Part shown: in pieces, positions 36,646 to 46,179 of the stretch | Position numbering within the stretch: position 1 is the stretch's first letter | Layout: every line of letters starts with the position of its first letter | Source of the DNA: Rhodocyclaceae bacterium | Lineage (GTDB): Bacteria; Pseudomonadota; Gammaproteobacteria; Burkholderiales; Rhodocyclaceae | NCBI GenBank assembly: GCA_030824275.1 | Contig: JAVBXY010000014.1 | Span: forward strand, 24,095 to 88,094 | Direction of reading: 5' to 3' | Length of the DNA stretch: 64,000 nt | Notes under the pieces: generated by a model | Databases searched by the model: none | What the model saw: only the letters and a program-made list of their open reading frames with translations | What the model was told of the DNA's origin: nothing | Translations under genes and position numbers: made by a program

Positions 36646-37884
36646 TTAGCGCAAAGCCATACGCAAAGCATCCACCCTCGCCACGTGGATGTTTTCGGCA
36701 ATGGTTAAGCTGGCCTTGGCGCCATCGGCACCGGCATTGCGCATCGTGTCACGGGCAATGGCGCCGGCGTCTACCGCGTTGACGGCGGCCAGCGCCGTTC
36801 GCCAGATAGCGGCCGGCGCATAGTCACGCTCCTCCCAACCCAGGCGGCCCCGATAATCGGCTTCGCAGGCGAGCAGCACCTGGGCGAAGCGTTCCGGGCG
36901 GCGCAGCACATCGCAATGTTCGAGGATGCGCAACACGGTATCCGGTCGCAGCTCGGCCACGCGGTGCATGTCGCCGTGATAGCGGGCCGCGAGACGCGCC
37001 ACGTCTCGGCATTCCGTCGGCACGCGCAGGCGTTCGCACAAGGGTTCGATCATGGCCACGCTCTTGTGCTCGTGGCCATGATGGCGGGGCAGGATGTCGG
37101 CCGGCGTCTTCGCTTTGCCCAGATCGTGGGTCAGCGCCGCGAAGCGCGCCGGCAGGGGCGCCTCGAGCCGCGCCGCCATGTCGACGACCATCATCACATG
37201 CACGCCGGTGTCGATTTCGGGATGGTAATCGGCCCGCTGCGGCACGCCCCAGAGAGCGTCCAGCTCGGGCAACAGGCGCACCAAGGCGCCGCATTCGCGC
37301 AGCAGCTCGAACATGCGCGAAGGCTTGGCTTCCATCAGCCCTTTCGCCAGCTCCTGCCAGACCCGTTCGGCCACCAGCGCATCCACCTCGCCGGCGGCGA
37401 CCATGGCGCGCATCAGTGCCATGGTTTCCGGCGCCACCGTGAAATCGGCGAAGCGGGCGGCGAAGCGCGCCACGCGCAGAATGCGCACGGGGTCTTCGGC
37501 GAAGGCCGGCGAGATATGGCGCAGGATTTTCGCGGCAATGTCGGCGCGGCCGTCGTGCGGATCGACGAGGCTGCCGTCCTCGGTCTGGGCAATGGCATTG
37601 ATGGTGAGATCGCGACGGATCAGGTCGTCTTCCAGCGTGACATCCGGCGAGGTGTGAAAAACGAAACCGGCATACCCCGGCGCCGTCTTGCGCTCGGTAC
37701 GCGCCAGCGCATATTCCTCACGGGTCTGCGGATGCAGGAAAACCGGAAAATCGCGGCCGACAGGTTTGAAGCCCCGAGCCACCATGTCCTCCGGCGTGGC
37801 ACCAACGACCACCCAGTCGCGGTCCTTGACCGGCAGGCCGAGCAGAGCGTCGCGCACGGCGCCGCCGACGGCGTAGATCTTCAC
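36646..37884 (-). CDS. cca: tRNA CCA-adding enzyme (multifunctional CCA)
   Basis: The 412-residue nucleotidyltransferase adds or repairs the CCA end of tRNAs. It opens MKIYAVGGAVRDALLGLPVKDRDWVVVG, has the flexible-loop and head signatures RRDLTINAIAQ and AEDPVRILRVARFAARF, and carries a C-terminal HD domain (LTHDLGKAKTPADILPRHHGHE) with phosphohydrolase activity in the class II proteobacterial enzymes. It lies between the NDUFA9-like and diguanylate cyclase genes, 15 nt after the former, in the slt-led minus-strand transcript. Confidence 0.96.
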   Translation of the reverse strand: MKIYAVGGAVRDALLGLPVKDRDWVVVGATPEDMVARGFKPVGRDFPVFLHPQTREEYALARTERKTAPGYAGFVFHTSPDVTLEDDLIRRDLTINAIAQTEDGSLVDPHDGRADIAAKILRHISPAFAEDPVRILRVARFAARFADFTVAPETMALMRAMVAAGEVDALVAERVWQELAKGLMEAKPSRMFELLRECGALVRLLPELDALWGVPQRADYHPEIDTGVHVMMVVDMAARLEAPLPARFAALTHDLGKAKTPADILPRHHGHEHKSVAMIEPLCERLRVPTECRDVARLAARYHGDMHRVAELRPDTVLRILEHCDVLRRPERFAQVLLACEADYRGRLGWEERDYAPAAIWRTALAAVNAVDAGAIARDTMRNAGADGAKASLTIAENIHVARVDALRMALR

Positions 37885-37899
37885 ACAGTCACCATGGGA

Positions 37900-38835
37900 T
37901 CAACGGCGTGCCTTCTTGCGCCGCCGATCATTGCCGGCTCGCCAGCGGCCGTCGCGCAGATAGCTTGGGGCGACGACTTCGAGAGCGGTGGGCACGCGGC
38001 CGAAGGGCAGGGTGCAGCCGGCAGTGCACACGCTGGGCACACGCATGGAGAGCAGGTTGTCGCGGCTCATGGGGCCGTTGGGGATGAGTTCCATAAGCAG
38101 CGCCTGCCACCAGGCAACGGCATACGGCAGGCCGATCACCGAACGCGGTGTGCCGGCGGTTTTGGCGGCGTAGCTGACCAGCTCGCGCAGCGTGTATTGG
38201 CGCGGGCCGCAGAGCTCGTAGGTCTGACCGATGCTCTCGGGGCGGTCGAGGGCATCGACGATGCTGGCGGCGACGTCCTCGACCCAGACCGGCTGGAAGC
38301 GGGCGGCGGCGCAAGCCAGCGGAAAGAAAGGGGCAATCTTCGCCAGTCGCGCGAAAAGCGTGAGAAAGGAATCGCCGTCGCCAAAAATTACTGAGGGACG
38401 GAAGATCGTCAGGTCGAGATTCGCCGCGCGCAACGCCGCTTCGCCGGCGGCCTTGGAGCGCAGGTAGGCCGAGGGCGCATCCGCCGCCGCTTCGAGGGCC
38501 GAGACGTGCAGCACGCGGCGTACACCGGCAGCTTTCGCAGCCGCCGCGATCTTCGCCGGCAGTTCGGCGTGGGCGCGCTGGAAATCGCCGCGCAGGATGC
38601 CGACCAGATTGATCACCGCGTCCTGTCCGATCATCAGTCGGGCCAGCGCGGCCGGATCGTGCACGTTGGCTTCGACGACGTTGACGGTAGGCAGGACGGT
38701 GAGCTGCTTGGCCCGCTCGCGGCGACGAGTGGGCAGGGTCATGGAAAAGTCGGCTTTGGCGAGACGGCGAGATAAGTGGCGACAGATCGCAGACCCCAGG
38801 AAACCCGTGCCGCCGATCAGCAGGATCTTCCTCAC
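37900..38835 (-). CDS. Complex I NDUFA9-like NAD-dependent epimerase
   Basis: The 311-residue short-chain dehydrogenase-like protein has the Rossmann start ILLIGGTGFLGSAICRHL and the betaproteobacterial segments LPTVNVVEANVHDPAAL, INLVGILRG and HVSALEAAADAPSAYLRSKAAGE. It aligns with the NDUFA9-like atypical SDRs that bind NAD(P) but often lack classical Tyr/Lys catalysis. Residues 23-30 (RRLAKADF) come from the dispersed element, near the first Rossmann helix, where the protein may be a few residues longer than homologues. The arginine-rich C-terminus (RRRKKARR) is unusual. It overlaps the slt stop by 4 nt. Confidence 0.88.
   Translation of the reverse strand: MRKILLIGGTGFLGSAICRHLSRRLAKADFSMTLPTRRRERAKQLTVLPTVNVVEANVHDPAALARLMIGQDAVINLVGILRGDFQRAHAELPAKIAAAAKAAGVRRVLHVSALEAAADAPSAYLRSKAAGEAALRAANLDLTIFRPSVIFGDGDSFLTLFARLAKIAPFFPLACAAARFQPVWVEDVAASIVDALDRPESIGQTYELCGPRQYTLRELVSYAAKTAGTPRSVIGLPYAVAWWQALLMELIPNGPMSRDNLLSMRVPSVCTAGCTLPFGRVPTALEVVAPSYLRDGRWRAGNDRRRKKARR
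38745..38768 (-). repeat. Dispersed 24-nt element in the NDUFA9-like gene
   Basis: It matches consensus at 22 of 24 positions (AA for GC centrally) in the coding sense and is read as RRLAKADF. Confidence 0.82.
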
Positions 38836-40796
38836 GGCAGTTCCTCGACGCCTTTCTCGCCTTCGCCCTTGGCCCGCACGGTGCCGAGGCGGGCTTTCAG
38901 CGACTGGGGTTTTTCCTCGAAGAGGGCGTTGTAATACACCGCGTTGCTCATCACCTTCTTCACGTAATCGCGGGTTTCGCTGAAGGGAATGGTCTCGGCA
39001 TAGATGGCGCCTTCCAGCGGCCGCTCGGCGCGCCAGCGCTTGGCACGGCCGGGGCCGGCGTTATAGGCAGCGGAGGCCAGCACCGGATGGTTGTCGAGGG
39101 ATAGCAGGACCATTTTCAGATAGTTGGTGCCGAGGGTGACGTTGGTGTCCATTTCGACCACCCTGCCCTGATGGAAGTCCTTCAGGTTAATTTTCTTCGC
39201 CACCCATTTCGCGGTGGCGGGCATCAACTGCATCAGGCCCTTGGCGCCCACGGTGGATTTGGCGTTCATGATGAAGCGGGACTCCTGCCGCATCAGGCCA
39301 TAGACCCAGCCGTGATCAAGATCGAGTGCCTTGGCCTTGGGCTCCACGTATTCGCGGAAGGGGGCGATGTAGCGCAGGCTGTAGTCGTGCTGGGCCAGCG
39401 TCTTGTCGGCGGTGTTGATGGCCCGGTCCCACATTTCCTGGCTGCGGGCGTAGCCGGCGGCAGCCAGCAGTTGACGGTCATCCATACCGCGAATCGACCA
39501 GGCCCACTCGCGCACGCCCTCGACGCGCATGTCGAGGCGGATCAGTGCCAGAGCTCGCGCCAGGCCCGGATGGGCAGCGGCAGCGGCCTGCTCTTCCCTG
39601 GTCGGTGCGACAGCGCGGGCCGGCAGATGAATCGGACGGCCGAGTTCCTCGTCGGCCAGATTGCCGTAGAAATTCGGCTGGCCGCCGATTTTCAGGAACA
39701 GAACGCGGGCCTCGTCAGGCTTGCCCTGGGCCGCCAAGGCGCGCGCCAGCCAATAGCTCCAGTCCGCCTGCGCGGCCATGGTCGGCGGCATGGCCGCGAT
39801 GGCGCGACGCACCGAAGTCCAGTCATGCACACGCAGCGCGGCGCGCACGCGCCAGGCCATTTGCTCTTCGGACAGCGCGGTGGCCGTCGCCTTCTCATAC
39901 CAGCCGATGGCTTCGGGTTGATGACGGTAGGCAGCCTGCCATGCGATCTGGCCCCAGGCGTAAGCCTTCTCTTCGGCGGTGAAGCGAGATTCGATCCTCA
40001 CCAGGTGCGCCGCCGCATCCTGTGGGTCGTTGCGGGCCAGACGCTGGAGCGCGAACAGCGTCACTTCGCGGCCACCACGGCGGGCATCCCAGCCAGCGGG
40101 CGCCTTGTTCAAGTACTTGCCCGGATTCAGGGCGATGGCTTCGAGGCCGCGCCCGGAATGTTCGCCGAAGCCCTGATCGGCGGGCAGGTAGGCAGCGACG
40201 GCACGGGCAGCGCCGACCTTCTTGGCTTCGAACAGGCGCCGCATGCGCTGCCAGACATCCTCCACCGTCAAGCCGCCGCCGGCCACCAGTTGATCCACCA
40301 CCGTATCGCAGGCGGCGGACAATTCCTGACCGCCGAGCCACAATGGCCGTACCGCTTCCGGTGTGTTGGCGGCCTGGGCGGCATAGCAGTTGATTTCGGC
40401 ATCAGGCAGGGCAAGCGCTGGCAACAGCCGCTGGAAACTCGGCCAGTCGCGCTGCTTGCCCAGTTGGCGCAACCAATCGCCGCGCAGTTTTTCCGCCAGA
40501 TAAGCACCTTCGTTGCGGACAATGTAGTCCGCGACACCAGCATCTTCACCATCTTCAAGACGCAGGCGCAACTGCCAGTACTCAGCCCAAGGCTGAAGCG
40601 GATGACCCTTCAACGCATCGACCTGTCGGCCCAGCCGCACCCTTTCGCCATTGCGGTAAGCCTCACGGGCGGACAGGAAGGTCGCATCGCCGGTGGCGGC
40701 AAAAGTCGGCGCTGGCGAGACGGCGAACGCAGCCAGTCCGGCCAGCAACAGGGCGGTTCGCGTCAAAGCTCGGGGGTGAAGCGGTTTATAGTGCAT
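38832..40796 (-). CDS. slt: Soluble lytic murein transglycosylase
   Basis: ATG 40796, after AGAGGA, gives 654 residues. A signal peptide ends with AVSPAPTFA, encoded by an exact dispersed-element copy at residues 25-32. A long helical U-shaped domain follows, and the C-terminal lysozyme-like SLT domain has MRQESRF (catalytic glutamate) and VGAKGLMQLMPATAKW. Slt cleaves the glycan strands of peptidoglycan with formation of 1,6-anhydro-muropeptides in the periplasm. A longer upstream frame is rejected because it lacks a signal and overlaps the divergent 5-FCL gene. Confidence 0.93.
   Translation of the reverse strand: MHYKPLHPRALTRTALLLAGLAAFAVSPAPTFAATGDATFLSAREAYRNGERVRLGRQVDALKGHPLQPWAEYWQLRLRLEDGEDAGVADYIVRNEGAYLAEKLRGDWLRQLGKQRDWPSFQRLLPALALPDAEINCYAAQAANTPEAVRPLWLGGQELSAACDTVVDQLVAGGGLTVEDVWQRMRRLFEAKKVGAARAVAAYLPADQGFGEHSGRGLEAIALNPGKYLNKAPAGWDARRGGREVTLFALQRLARNDPQDAAAHLVRIESRFTAEEKAYAWGQIAWQAAYRHQPEAIGWYEKATATALSEEQMAWRVRAALRVHDWTSVRRAIAAMPPTMAAQADWSYWLARALAAQGKPDEARVLFLKIGGQPNFYGNLADEELGRPIHLPARAVAPTREEQAAAAAHPGLARALALIRLDMRVEGVREWAWSIRGMDDRQLLAAAGYARSQEMWDRAINTADKTLAQHDYSLRYIAPFREYVEPKAKALDLDHGWVYGLMRQESRFIMNAKSTVGAKGLMQLMPATAKWVAKKINLKDFHQGRVVEMDTNVTLGTNYLKMVLLSLDNHPVLASAAYNAGPGRAKRWRAERPLEGAIYAETIPFSETRDYVKKVMSNAVYYNALFEEKPQSLKARLGTVRAKGEGEKGVEELP
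40701..40724 (-). repeat. Dispersed 24-nt element in the slt signal peptide (exact consensus)
   Basis: This exact copy is in the coding sense and read as AVSPAPTF immediately before the predicted signal-peptidase site. Confidence 0.92.
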
Positions 40797-40832
40797 GCAA
40801 CATTCCTCTGGGTTCTTGTTCCACGTTAGCAC

Positions 40833-41456
40833 ATGCCCACTGTCCCACCGTCCGCCGAACACATCATCGATTCCTCCGTTTATCGCGCCGCCTTGCGGGC
40901 GGAACGGCTGGCGGCCCGCCTGGCACTCGACCCGACCACACTGGCCGACATCAATCGACGCATCGAAAGCCACCTCGCCACACTGCTGGCGGATCGGTCG
41001 CCGCAGACCCTGGCCTTCTGCGCGCCGGTGAAAAACGAATTCGACGCCCGCCCCTTGGTTACCCGACTCATCGCCCAAGGCTGGCGCGCCGCCATGCCGG
41101 TAGTCGCGCAACCGGCGGCGCCTATGGTCTTTCGCGCCTGGACGCCGGACGCCGCGATGAGCACCGACCGCCACGGCATTCCCATTCCGGCCGCCGACGT
41201 CCGCGTCGAGCCGGACATCGTGCTGCTGCCGCTGGTCGCCTTCGACGCCTGCGGCTATCGCATCGGCTATGGCGGCGGTTACTTCGACCGCACCTTGGCC
41301 CAAAGAATTCCTGGCCCGGCCCCTCGTCCGTTTGCCATCGGTGTCGGTTTCGAGCTCGGCCGTGTTGCCAGCATCCACCCCGAAGCCCATGACATCCCCG
41401 TCGACGCGCTGGTCACTGAAGCCGGCGCCTGTTGCGTCGGCGTCGATTCCGGTTAA
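40833..41456 (+). CDS. fau: 5-formyltetrahydrofolate cyclo-ligase
   Basis: The 207-residue enzyme converts 5-formyl-THF to 5,10-methenyl-THF with ATP hydrolysis. Its signature is CGYRIGYGGGYFDRTLA near residue 130. The middle segment PDIVLLPLVAFD is also typical. It faces slt divergently and is followed at 2 nt by the HDOD gene. In enterobacteria the corresponding gene follows zapA-ssrS, but here it lies about 24 kb away. Confidence 0.94.
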   Translation: MPTVPPSAEHIIDSSVYRAALRAERLAARLALDPTTLADINRRIESHLATLLADRSPQTLAFCAPVKNEFDARPLVTRLIAQGWRAAMPVVAQPAAPMVFRAWTPDAAMSTDRHGIPIPAADVRVEPDIVLLPLVAFDACGYRIGYGGGYFDRTLAQRIPGPAPRPFAIGVGFELGRVASIHPEAHDIPVDALVTEAGACCVGVDSG

Positions 41457-41458
41457 TC

Positions 41459-42403
41459 ATGGCGAATCCAGCCAATACCCATTCCGTCGAGAACATGTTT
41501 CCGCTACTCGTACTGCACGCCCTGCCCGACGCCTCTTATCAGTGGGCGGCGCTGCGCATCACCGGTGCAGAAACCGCCGACGCCGATAGCCTGTTGCGGC
41601 TTTTCGGCCAGCTTGGTCTCGCCGAAGCCTGTGGCGGCCTGCCCTGCCTGCTGCCGCCCAGCGCCCTCGCCGCCATGGCGGCGCAGCCACCAACCGGCCT
41701 GATCCTGCACGCAGACAGCCCCGACATACTGCCAGCGCCGCCGCCCCCGCCCCCCGGCCACGCCGGCCCGGCCATGGCGGTGCTGCTGAAGCTGCTTGGC
41801 CAGCTCACCAGCGATGCCGACACCCACGACATCGAAGCCACGCTGAAGCACGATCCTGAACTCTCCATCCAGCTCCTGCGCCTGGTCAACTCCGTGGCCT
41901 TCGCGCCCGGCAAGAAAATTACCAGCTTCGGTCAGGCCATCGCCCTGCTCGGCCGACGCCAGCTCCAGCGCTGGCTGCAATTGCTGCTCTACGCACGACG
42001 CGGTGGCGGTGATGCAGGCAATCCGCTGCTGCCCCGCTCCGCATGGCGAGCATCGCTGATGGAAGGGCTGTGCCGGATCAATGGCGGTGATCGGGAAGCT
42101 CAGGATGAAGCCTTCATGGTCGGCATGTTCTCGCTGCTCGACCAGCTGTTCGGCAAACCCCTGACGGAGATCCTCTCCTCCCTGCAACTGGCCGAGGACA
42201 TCACCGCCGCGCTGTTGCACCACGAAGGCCCGCTGGGGCCGCTTCTGGCGCTAGTGGAGTCCGCTGACAAGGATCATTGTGACGGCAGCGAACTCGCCGC
42301 CGTCGCCGCAGCACTGGAACAAACCAGTATCGGCACCGAAGCCTGGTGCGGCGCCCAGATCGCAGCCCTGCGCTGGGCTTTACAGGTCAGCCGGGAATCC
42401 TGA
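41459..42403 (+). CDS. HDOD domain protein (EAL-HDOD paralogue lacking the EAL half)
   Basis: A 314-residue protein with an N-terminal ~100-residue region showing no recognised domain and a C-terminal HDOD domain. The HDOD segment SIQLLRLVNSVAFAPGKKI and LLGRRQLQRWLQLLLYARR almost repeats sequence of the EAL-HDOD protein at 17344, so the two are paralogues. A proline run (LPAPPPPPPG) separates the parts. The N-terminal part may be a remnant of the EAL domain. It ends 5 nt before a GGDEF-EAL gene, supporting a joint c-di-GMP role. Confidence 0.85.
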   Translation: MANPANTHSVENMFPLLVLHALPDASYQWAALRITGAETADADSLLRLFGQLGLAEACGGLPCLLPPSALAAMAAQPPTGLILHADSPDILPAPPPPPPGHAGPAMAVLLKLLGQLTSDADTHDIEATLKHDPELSIQLLRLVNSVAFAPGKKITSFGQAIALLGRRQLQRWLQLLLYARRGGGDAGNPLLPRSAWRASLMEGLCRINGGDREAQDEAFMVGMFSLLDQLFGKPLTEILSSLQLAEDITAALLHHEGPLGPLLALVESADKDHCDGSELAAVAAALEQTSIGTEAWCGAQIAALRWALQVSRES

Positions 42404-42408
42404 CACCG

Positions 42409-44472
42409 ATGTCCGACACCGATCTCCCGGATATCCACGCCTTGCATCGCCAGGAGCAGATCCTCGATCACATCCACGAATCAGTGATCACCATGGATCT
42501 GGCCGGCTTCATCACCAGTTGGAACCGGGGCGCAGAAAAACTCTTCGGCTATAGCGCGGCGGAAGCCATCGGCCGCAATGTGCTCTTCCTCTACGCCGAC
42601 GAGAACGACGACGACAGCAGCTTCGAGGATGCCTTCCTCGAACATGGCGGACGCGAAATGGAAGTGCGGCGCCGGCGCAAGAACGGCGAGGTGTTCTGGG
42701 CCAGCCTCCAGCTCTCGCTGCTGCGCGACGACGACGGCGAACCTGCCGGCCTGATCGGCTTCCTCTCCGACATTACCGAGCGCCGCAATGCGGCAGAAAT
42801 GCTGCGCCTGCATTCGCGCATCTTCGACGCCTCGGACGAAGCCATCATGATCACCGACGCGCAGGAAAGGATCGTCTCGGTGAATCCGGCCTTCACCCGC
42901 ATCACCGGCTATTCCGTACCCGAGGTGATGGGCGAGACGCCGCGCAAGTTCAGCTCCGGCCGCCACGATGCGGCCTTCTTCGCCGCCATGTGGAAGAAGC
43001 TGCTGGAGACCGGTTACTGGCAGGGCGAAATCTGGGATCGGCGCAAGGATGGCGAGATCTATCCGAAATGGATTTCCATCGGCTCGGTGCGCGATGCCTC
43101 CGGCGAGGTCACCCATTACTTCTCCATCTTCAACGACATCACGGACAGGAAGCGCGCCGAAGGCCGCATCCATCATCTGGCCTTCTTCGACGCCCTCACC
43201 GGCCTTCCCAACCGTTCCCTGTTCAACCGGCTGGTAGACCAGTCGCTGATCGAAGCGGCACGTACCGATCTCTATGGCTCCCTGCTGTTCATCGACCTCA
43301 ATCGCTTCAAGCCGATCAACGACACCCTCGGCCACGGTGTCGGCGACAAGGTCTTGCAGGAAATCGCCAACCGCTTCCGCGCCTGCCTGCGCGGTGCCGA
43401 CGTGGTCTGCCGGCTCGGCGGCGACGAGTTCGTGGTGGCCCTGTTCGACATCACCAGCCGCGACCACGCGGCCACCGTGGCGCAAAAACTGATGACCGCG
43501 CTGGACGACCCCATCATCATCGATGGCCGCGAACTCAAGGTCGGCGCCGCCATCGGCATCAGCGTCTTCCCCGAGGACGGCACCGACACCGAAACTCTGC
43601 TGCGCCTGGCCGATATCGCCATGTACCGCGCCAAGCAGACCGGGCCGGATGCCTTCGCCTTCTTCAGCGAGGAAATGAACCGCCGCGCGGTGGATCGCCT
43701 GACCCTGGAATCTTCGCTGCGCCGCGCCATCGAGCGCAACGAACTGCTGCTGCATTACCAGCCCAAGGTTCGCACCGTCGATGGCGTGGTGATCGGCGCC
43801 GAGGCGCTGGTGCGCTGGCGCCACCCGGAACGCGGCATGATTCCGCCCGGCGAGTTCATCCCGGTGGCTGAGGAAACCGGCCTCATCGTGCAGATCGGCA
43901 ACTGGGTGCTGGAAGCCGCGTGTCGCCAGGCCCGGCAATGGAAGGACGCCGGCCTGCCGGTGACGCGCATCGCGGTGAACCTTTCGGCGCGGGATTTCTC
44001 CACCGGCCTGCCGGGCCGTGTCGGCCAGTTGCTGGCGCGCCATGAACTCGATGCCGCCTGGCTGGAACTGGAAATCACCGAGAGCATGCTGATGCACAAC
44101 ACCGACAAAGTGATCACCATGATGGACGAAATCGCCGCCCTCGGAGTCTCGCTCTCGCTGGACGATTTCGGCACCGGCTATTCGAGCCTGTCCTACCTCA
44201 AACGTTTTCCCATCGACACGCTGAAGATCGACCGCAGCTTCGTCATCAACATCCCCGGCGACAGTAACGACTGCGCCATTGCCGGCGCCATCATCAGCAT
44301 GGCCAAGCAGCTCAAGCACAACGTCATCGCCGAGGGCGTCGAATCCGCCGACCAGCTAGCCTTCCTGACCAGCCTGGGCTGCGACGAGATCCAGGGCTAT
44401 CTGTTCTCGCCGCCACTACCGGCGGAAAAATTCGAGGCGCTGCTGCGCGAAGGCAAGACCTTCAGCGCCTGA
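42409..44472 (+). CDS. PAS-PAS-GGDEF-EAL protein (c-di-GMP turnover)
   Basis: A 687-residue soluble protein. Two PAS/PAC modules occupy about 15-130 (VITMDLAGFITSWNRGAEKLFGY) and 140-260 (IMITDAQERIVSVNPAFTRITG). A GGDEF domain with intact GGDEF and the lead DALTGLPNRSLFNR covers about 265-420, and the C-terminal EAL domain has EALVRWRHPE and DDFGTGYSSLSYL. Both catalytic signatures look intact, so it may be bifunctional, although one activity commonly dominates. It overlaps no neighbour but follows the HDOD gene closely. Confidence 0.93.
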   Translation: MSDTDLPDIHALHRQEQILDHIHESVITMDLAGFITSWNRGAEKLFGYSAAEAIGRNVLFLYADENDDDSSFEDAFLEHGGREMEVRRRRKNGEVFWASLQLSLLRDDDGEPAGLIGFLSDITERRNAAEMLRLHSRIFDASDEAIMITDAQERIVSVNPAFTRITGYSVPEVMGETPRKFSSGRHDAAFFAAMWKKLLETGYWQGEIWDRRKDGEIYPKWISIGSVRDASGEVTHYFSIFNDITDRKRAEGRIHHLAFFDALTGLPNRSLFNRLVDQSLIEAARTDLYGSLLFIDLNRFKPINDTLGHGVGDKVLQEIANRFRACLRGADVVCRLGGDEFVVALFDITSRDHAATVAQKLMTALDDPIIIDGRELKVGAAIGISVFPEDGTDTETLLRLADIAMYRAKQTGPDAFAFFSEEMNRRAVDRLTLESSLRRAIERNELLLHYQPKVRTVDGVVIGAEALVRWRHPERGMIPPGEFIPVAEETGLIVQIGNWVLEAACRQARQWKDAGLPVTRIAVNLSARDFSTGLPGRVGQLLARHELDAAWLELEITESMLMHNTDKVITMMDEIAALGVSLSLDDFGTGYSSLSYLKRFPIDTLKIDRSFVINIPGDSNDCAIAGAIISMAKQLKHNVIAEGVESADQLAFLTSLGCDEIQGYLFSPPLPAEKFEALLREGKTFSA

Positions 44473-44494
44473 ATCACCGCATCGCGGCGAGACC

Positions 44495-46123
44495 TCAGCT
44501 AACGCGAAATTGCAGCGACAAGCGGCGTAGCGCCACTGTCAACTCCCCGACCACCGCCGTTTCGCTCTCCGTCAAGCGGGCAGCAGCGGCGTTCTGTTCC
44601 GCCAGGCCGGCGACCACTTCCACGTTCTGGGCCACGTCGCGCGCCGAACCGCTTTGCTCCGCGAGGGCCGTCGTGATGTCGCGCACGACGCTACCCACCT
44701 TGTCCGCCCCGGCCTGAATACCGGCCACGGTAGCACCGGCTTCACCGGCCAGCGCCACGCCCTGGTTCACGCGCTCGACACCGGTGTCCATGTCGGCAGC
44801 GGCTTTTTGAGTCCCGACGCGAATGCGCTGAATCAAGCCACCGATTTCAGTCGTCGACTGGGTGGTACGCTCGGCCAGCTTGCGTACCTCGTCGGCGACC
44901 ACGGCAAAGCCCCGTCCGGCCTCTCCGGCGCGCGCGGCTTCGATGGCGGCGTTGAGCGCCAGCAGGTTGGTCTGCTCGGCGATGCCGCTGATGGCGGTGG
45001 TGATATTGGAAATCTCACCGGAGATGGATTCCAGCTCGCGCAGGGATTCGGCGGCCGCGTGCACCGCGCTGGCCACCTGACGCATCTCGGCGGCGGTCTG
45101 GTGAATCACGCTGCCGCCCTTCGCCGATGTGGCGCCGGCATCGGCGGCCACCTGCTCGGCATCATGAGCATGATCGCCAATGTGCCCGATCGACACCGAC
45201 AACTGCTCAATGGCGGCGGCCATGCTGCTGGCGGCGGCGGCCTGCTCGACGGACGCATTGGCAGTGCGGCCAGCGGTGGTGGTAAGTGCATCGACGGCGC
45301 AATCGAGCTTGGCGCTGTTGTCGTGGATCAGGCTGGCCATCTCGTGCAGGTTGTTGTGCATGCGCGCCATGACCGACAGTAGTTGGCCAGTCTCGCTGTC
45401 ATCGCCCTGGGGCACCGGATGCGACAGGTCCTTGACAGCAATTTCCTCGGCAGCTTTCATGGCCGCCCGCAGCGGCGTACAGATGGAAGCGCGTATCCAG
45501 CCCGCCCAGACACCACCGATCACGACACCGCCGATCAGCACGCCCCAGACCACCGCTGGCGCATCGTAGCCGGTCAACGGCAATGCCGCCTGGATCACCG
45601 CCAGCACACAACTGAAGGCGTACAGCAGGCCGATGCGCAGACCAATCGAGAGACGACCGAAGGCCCGACCGATGAGGCCAGGCAAGCCGGTGCGACGCAC
45701 GCCGCCCCGATGCAGGCGGAGCCGGGCGCCGCTGGCGAGGCGAGCGTAGAGCGCCTCGGCGGCGGCAATCTCCTCCCGCGTGGCGGCCACGCGCACCGAC
45801 ATGTAGCCGCCATCGGCGGTTGGCGTCGCCGTGGCGCGAACCCAATAGTGGTCGCCATTCTTGCGCCGGTTCTTGACGATACCGGACCAGGGCCTGCCTT
45901 CCTTCAGCGTTGCCCACAGGTCACGAAAACCCTCGGCCGGCATATCCGGGTGGCGCACCAGGTTGTGCGGCTGGCTGAGCAGTTCGTCGCGCTCGAAGCC
46001 GCTGGCGGCGACGAAGTCGTCATTGACCCAGGTGATGCGGCCCTGGCCGTCGGTGCGGCTGATGATAGTGGCATCCTGCGGAAGCAGGTGAGCACGCTGG
46101 CTTACGGGAAGGTTCTGTCTCAT
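44495..46123 (-). CDS. Aer-like PAS methyl-accepting chemotaxis protein
   Basis: The 542-residue chemoreceptor has an N-terminal PAS domain of the Aer kind ([46 protein letters not shown]) with no periplasmic domain. Two membrane helices (around 170-215) and a HAMP-like region follow, then a long signalling coil with the hairpin tip [38 protein letters not shown]. It should sense redox state or oxygen through FAD and control CheA. The neighbouring c-di-GMP genes suggest links to motility decisions. Confidence 0.9.
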   Translation of the reverse strand: MRQNLPVSQRAHLLPQDATIISRTDGQGRITWVNDDFVAASGFERDELLSQPHNLVRHPDMPAEGFRDLWATLKEGRPWSGIVKNRRKNGDHYWVRATATPTADGGYMSVRVAATREEIAAAEALYARLASGARLRLHRGGVRRTGLPGLIGRAFGRLSIGLRIGLLYAFSCVLAVIQAALPLTGYDAPAVVWGVLIGGVVIGGVWAGWIRASICTPLRAAMKAAEEIAVKDLSHPVPQGDDSETGQLLSVMARMHNNLHEMASLIHDNSAKLDCAVDALTTTAGRTANASVEQAAAASSMAAAIEQLSVSIGHIGDHAHDAEQVAADAGATSAKGGSVIHQTAAEMRQVASAVHAAAESLRELESISGEISNITTAISGIAEQTNLLALNAAIEAARAGEAGRGFAVVADEVRKLAERTTQSTTEIGGLIQRIRVGTQKAAADMDTGVERVNQGVALAGEAGATVAGIQAGADKVGSVVRDITTALAEQSGSARDVAQNVEVVAGLAEQNAAAARLTESETAVVGELTVALRRLSLQFRVS

Positions 46124-46179
46124 TGTCGGGGAAGGTCGGGATTGTTTGTATTTGAATTATTGGTACTGCGTCACCGCAC

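Noticed and set aside
33934..36708. A 924-codon open frame antisense to the MASE3 diguanylate cyclase
   Set aside because: Shadow of the real gene; low-complexity histidine/glycine/glutamine-rich sequence with no signal or domain.
40193..40217. Possible element copy in slt (reads KVGAARAV)
   Set aside because: Only about 16-17 positions match and the core has GACCTT in place of GACTTTT. Probably coincidence from an alanine-rich helix.
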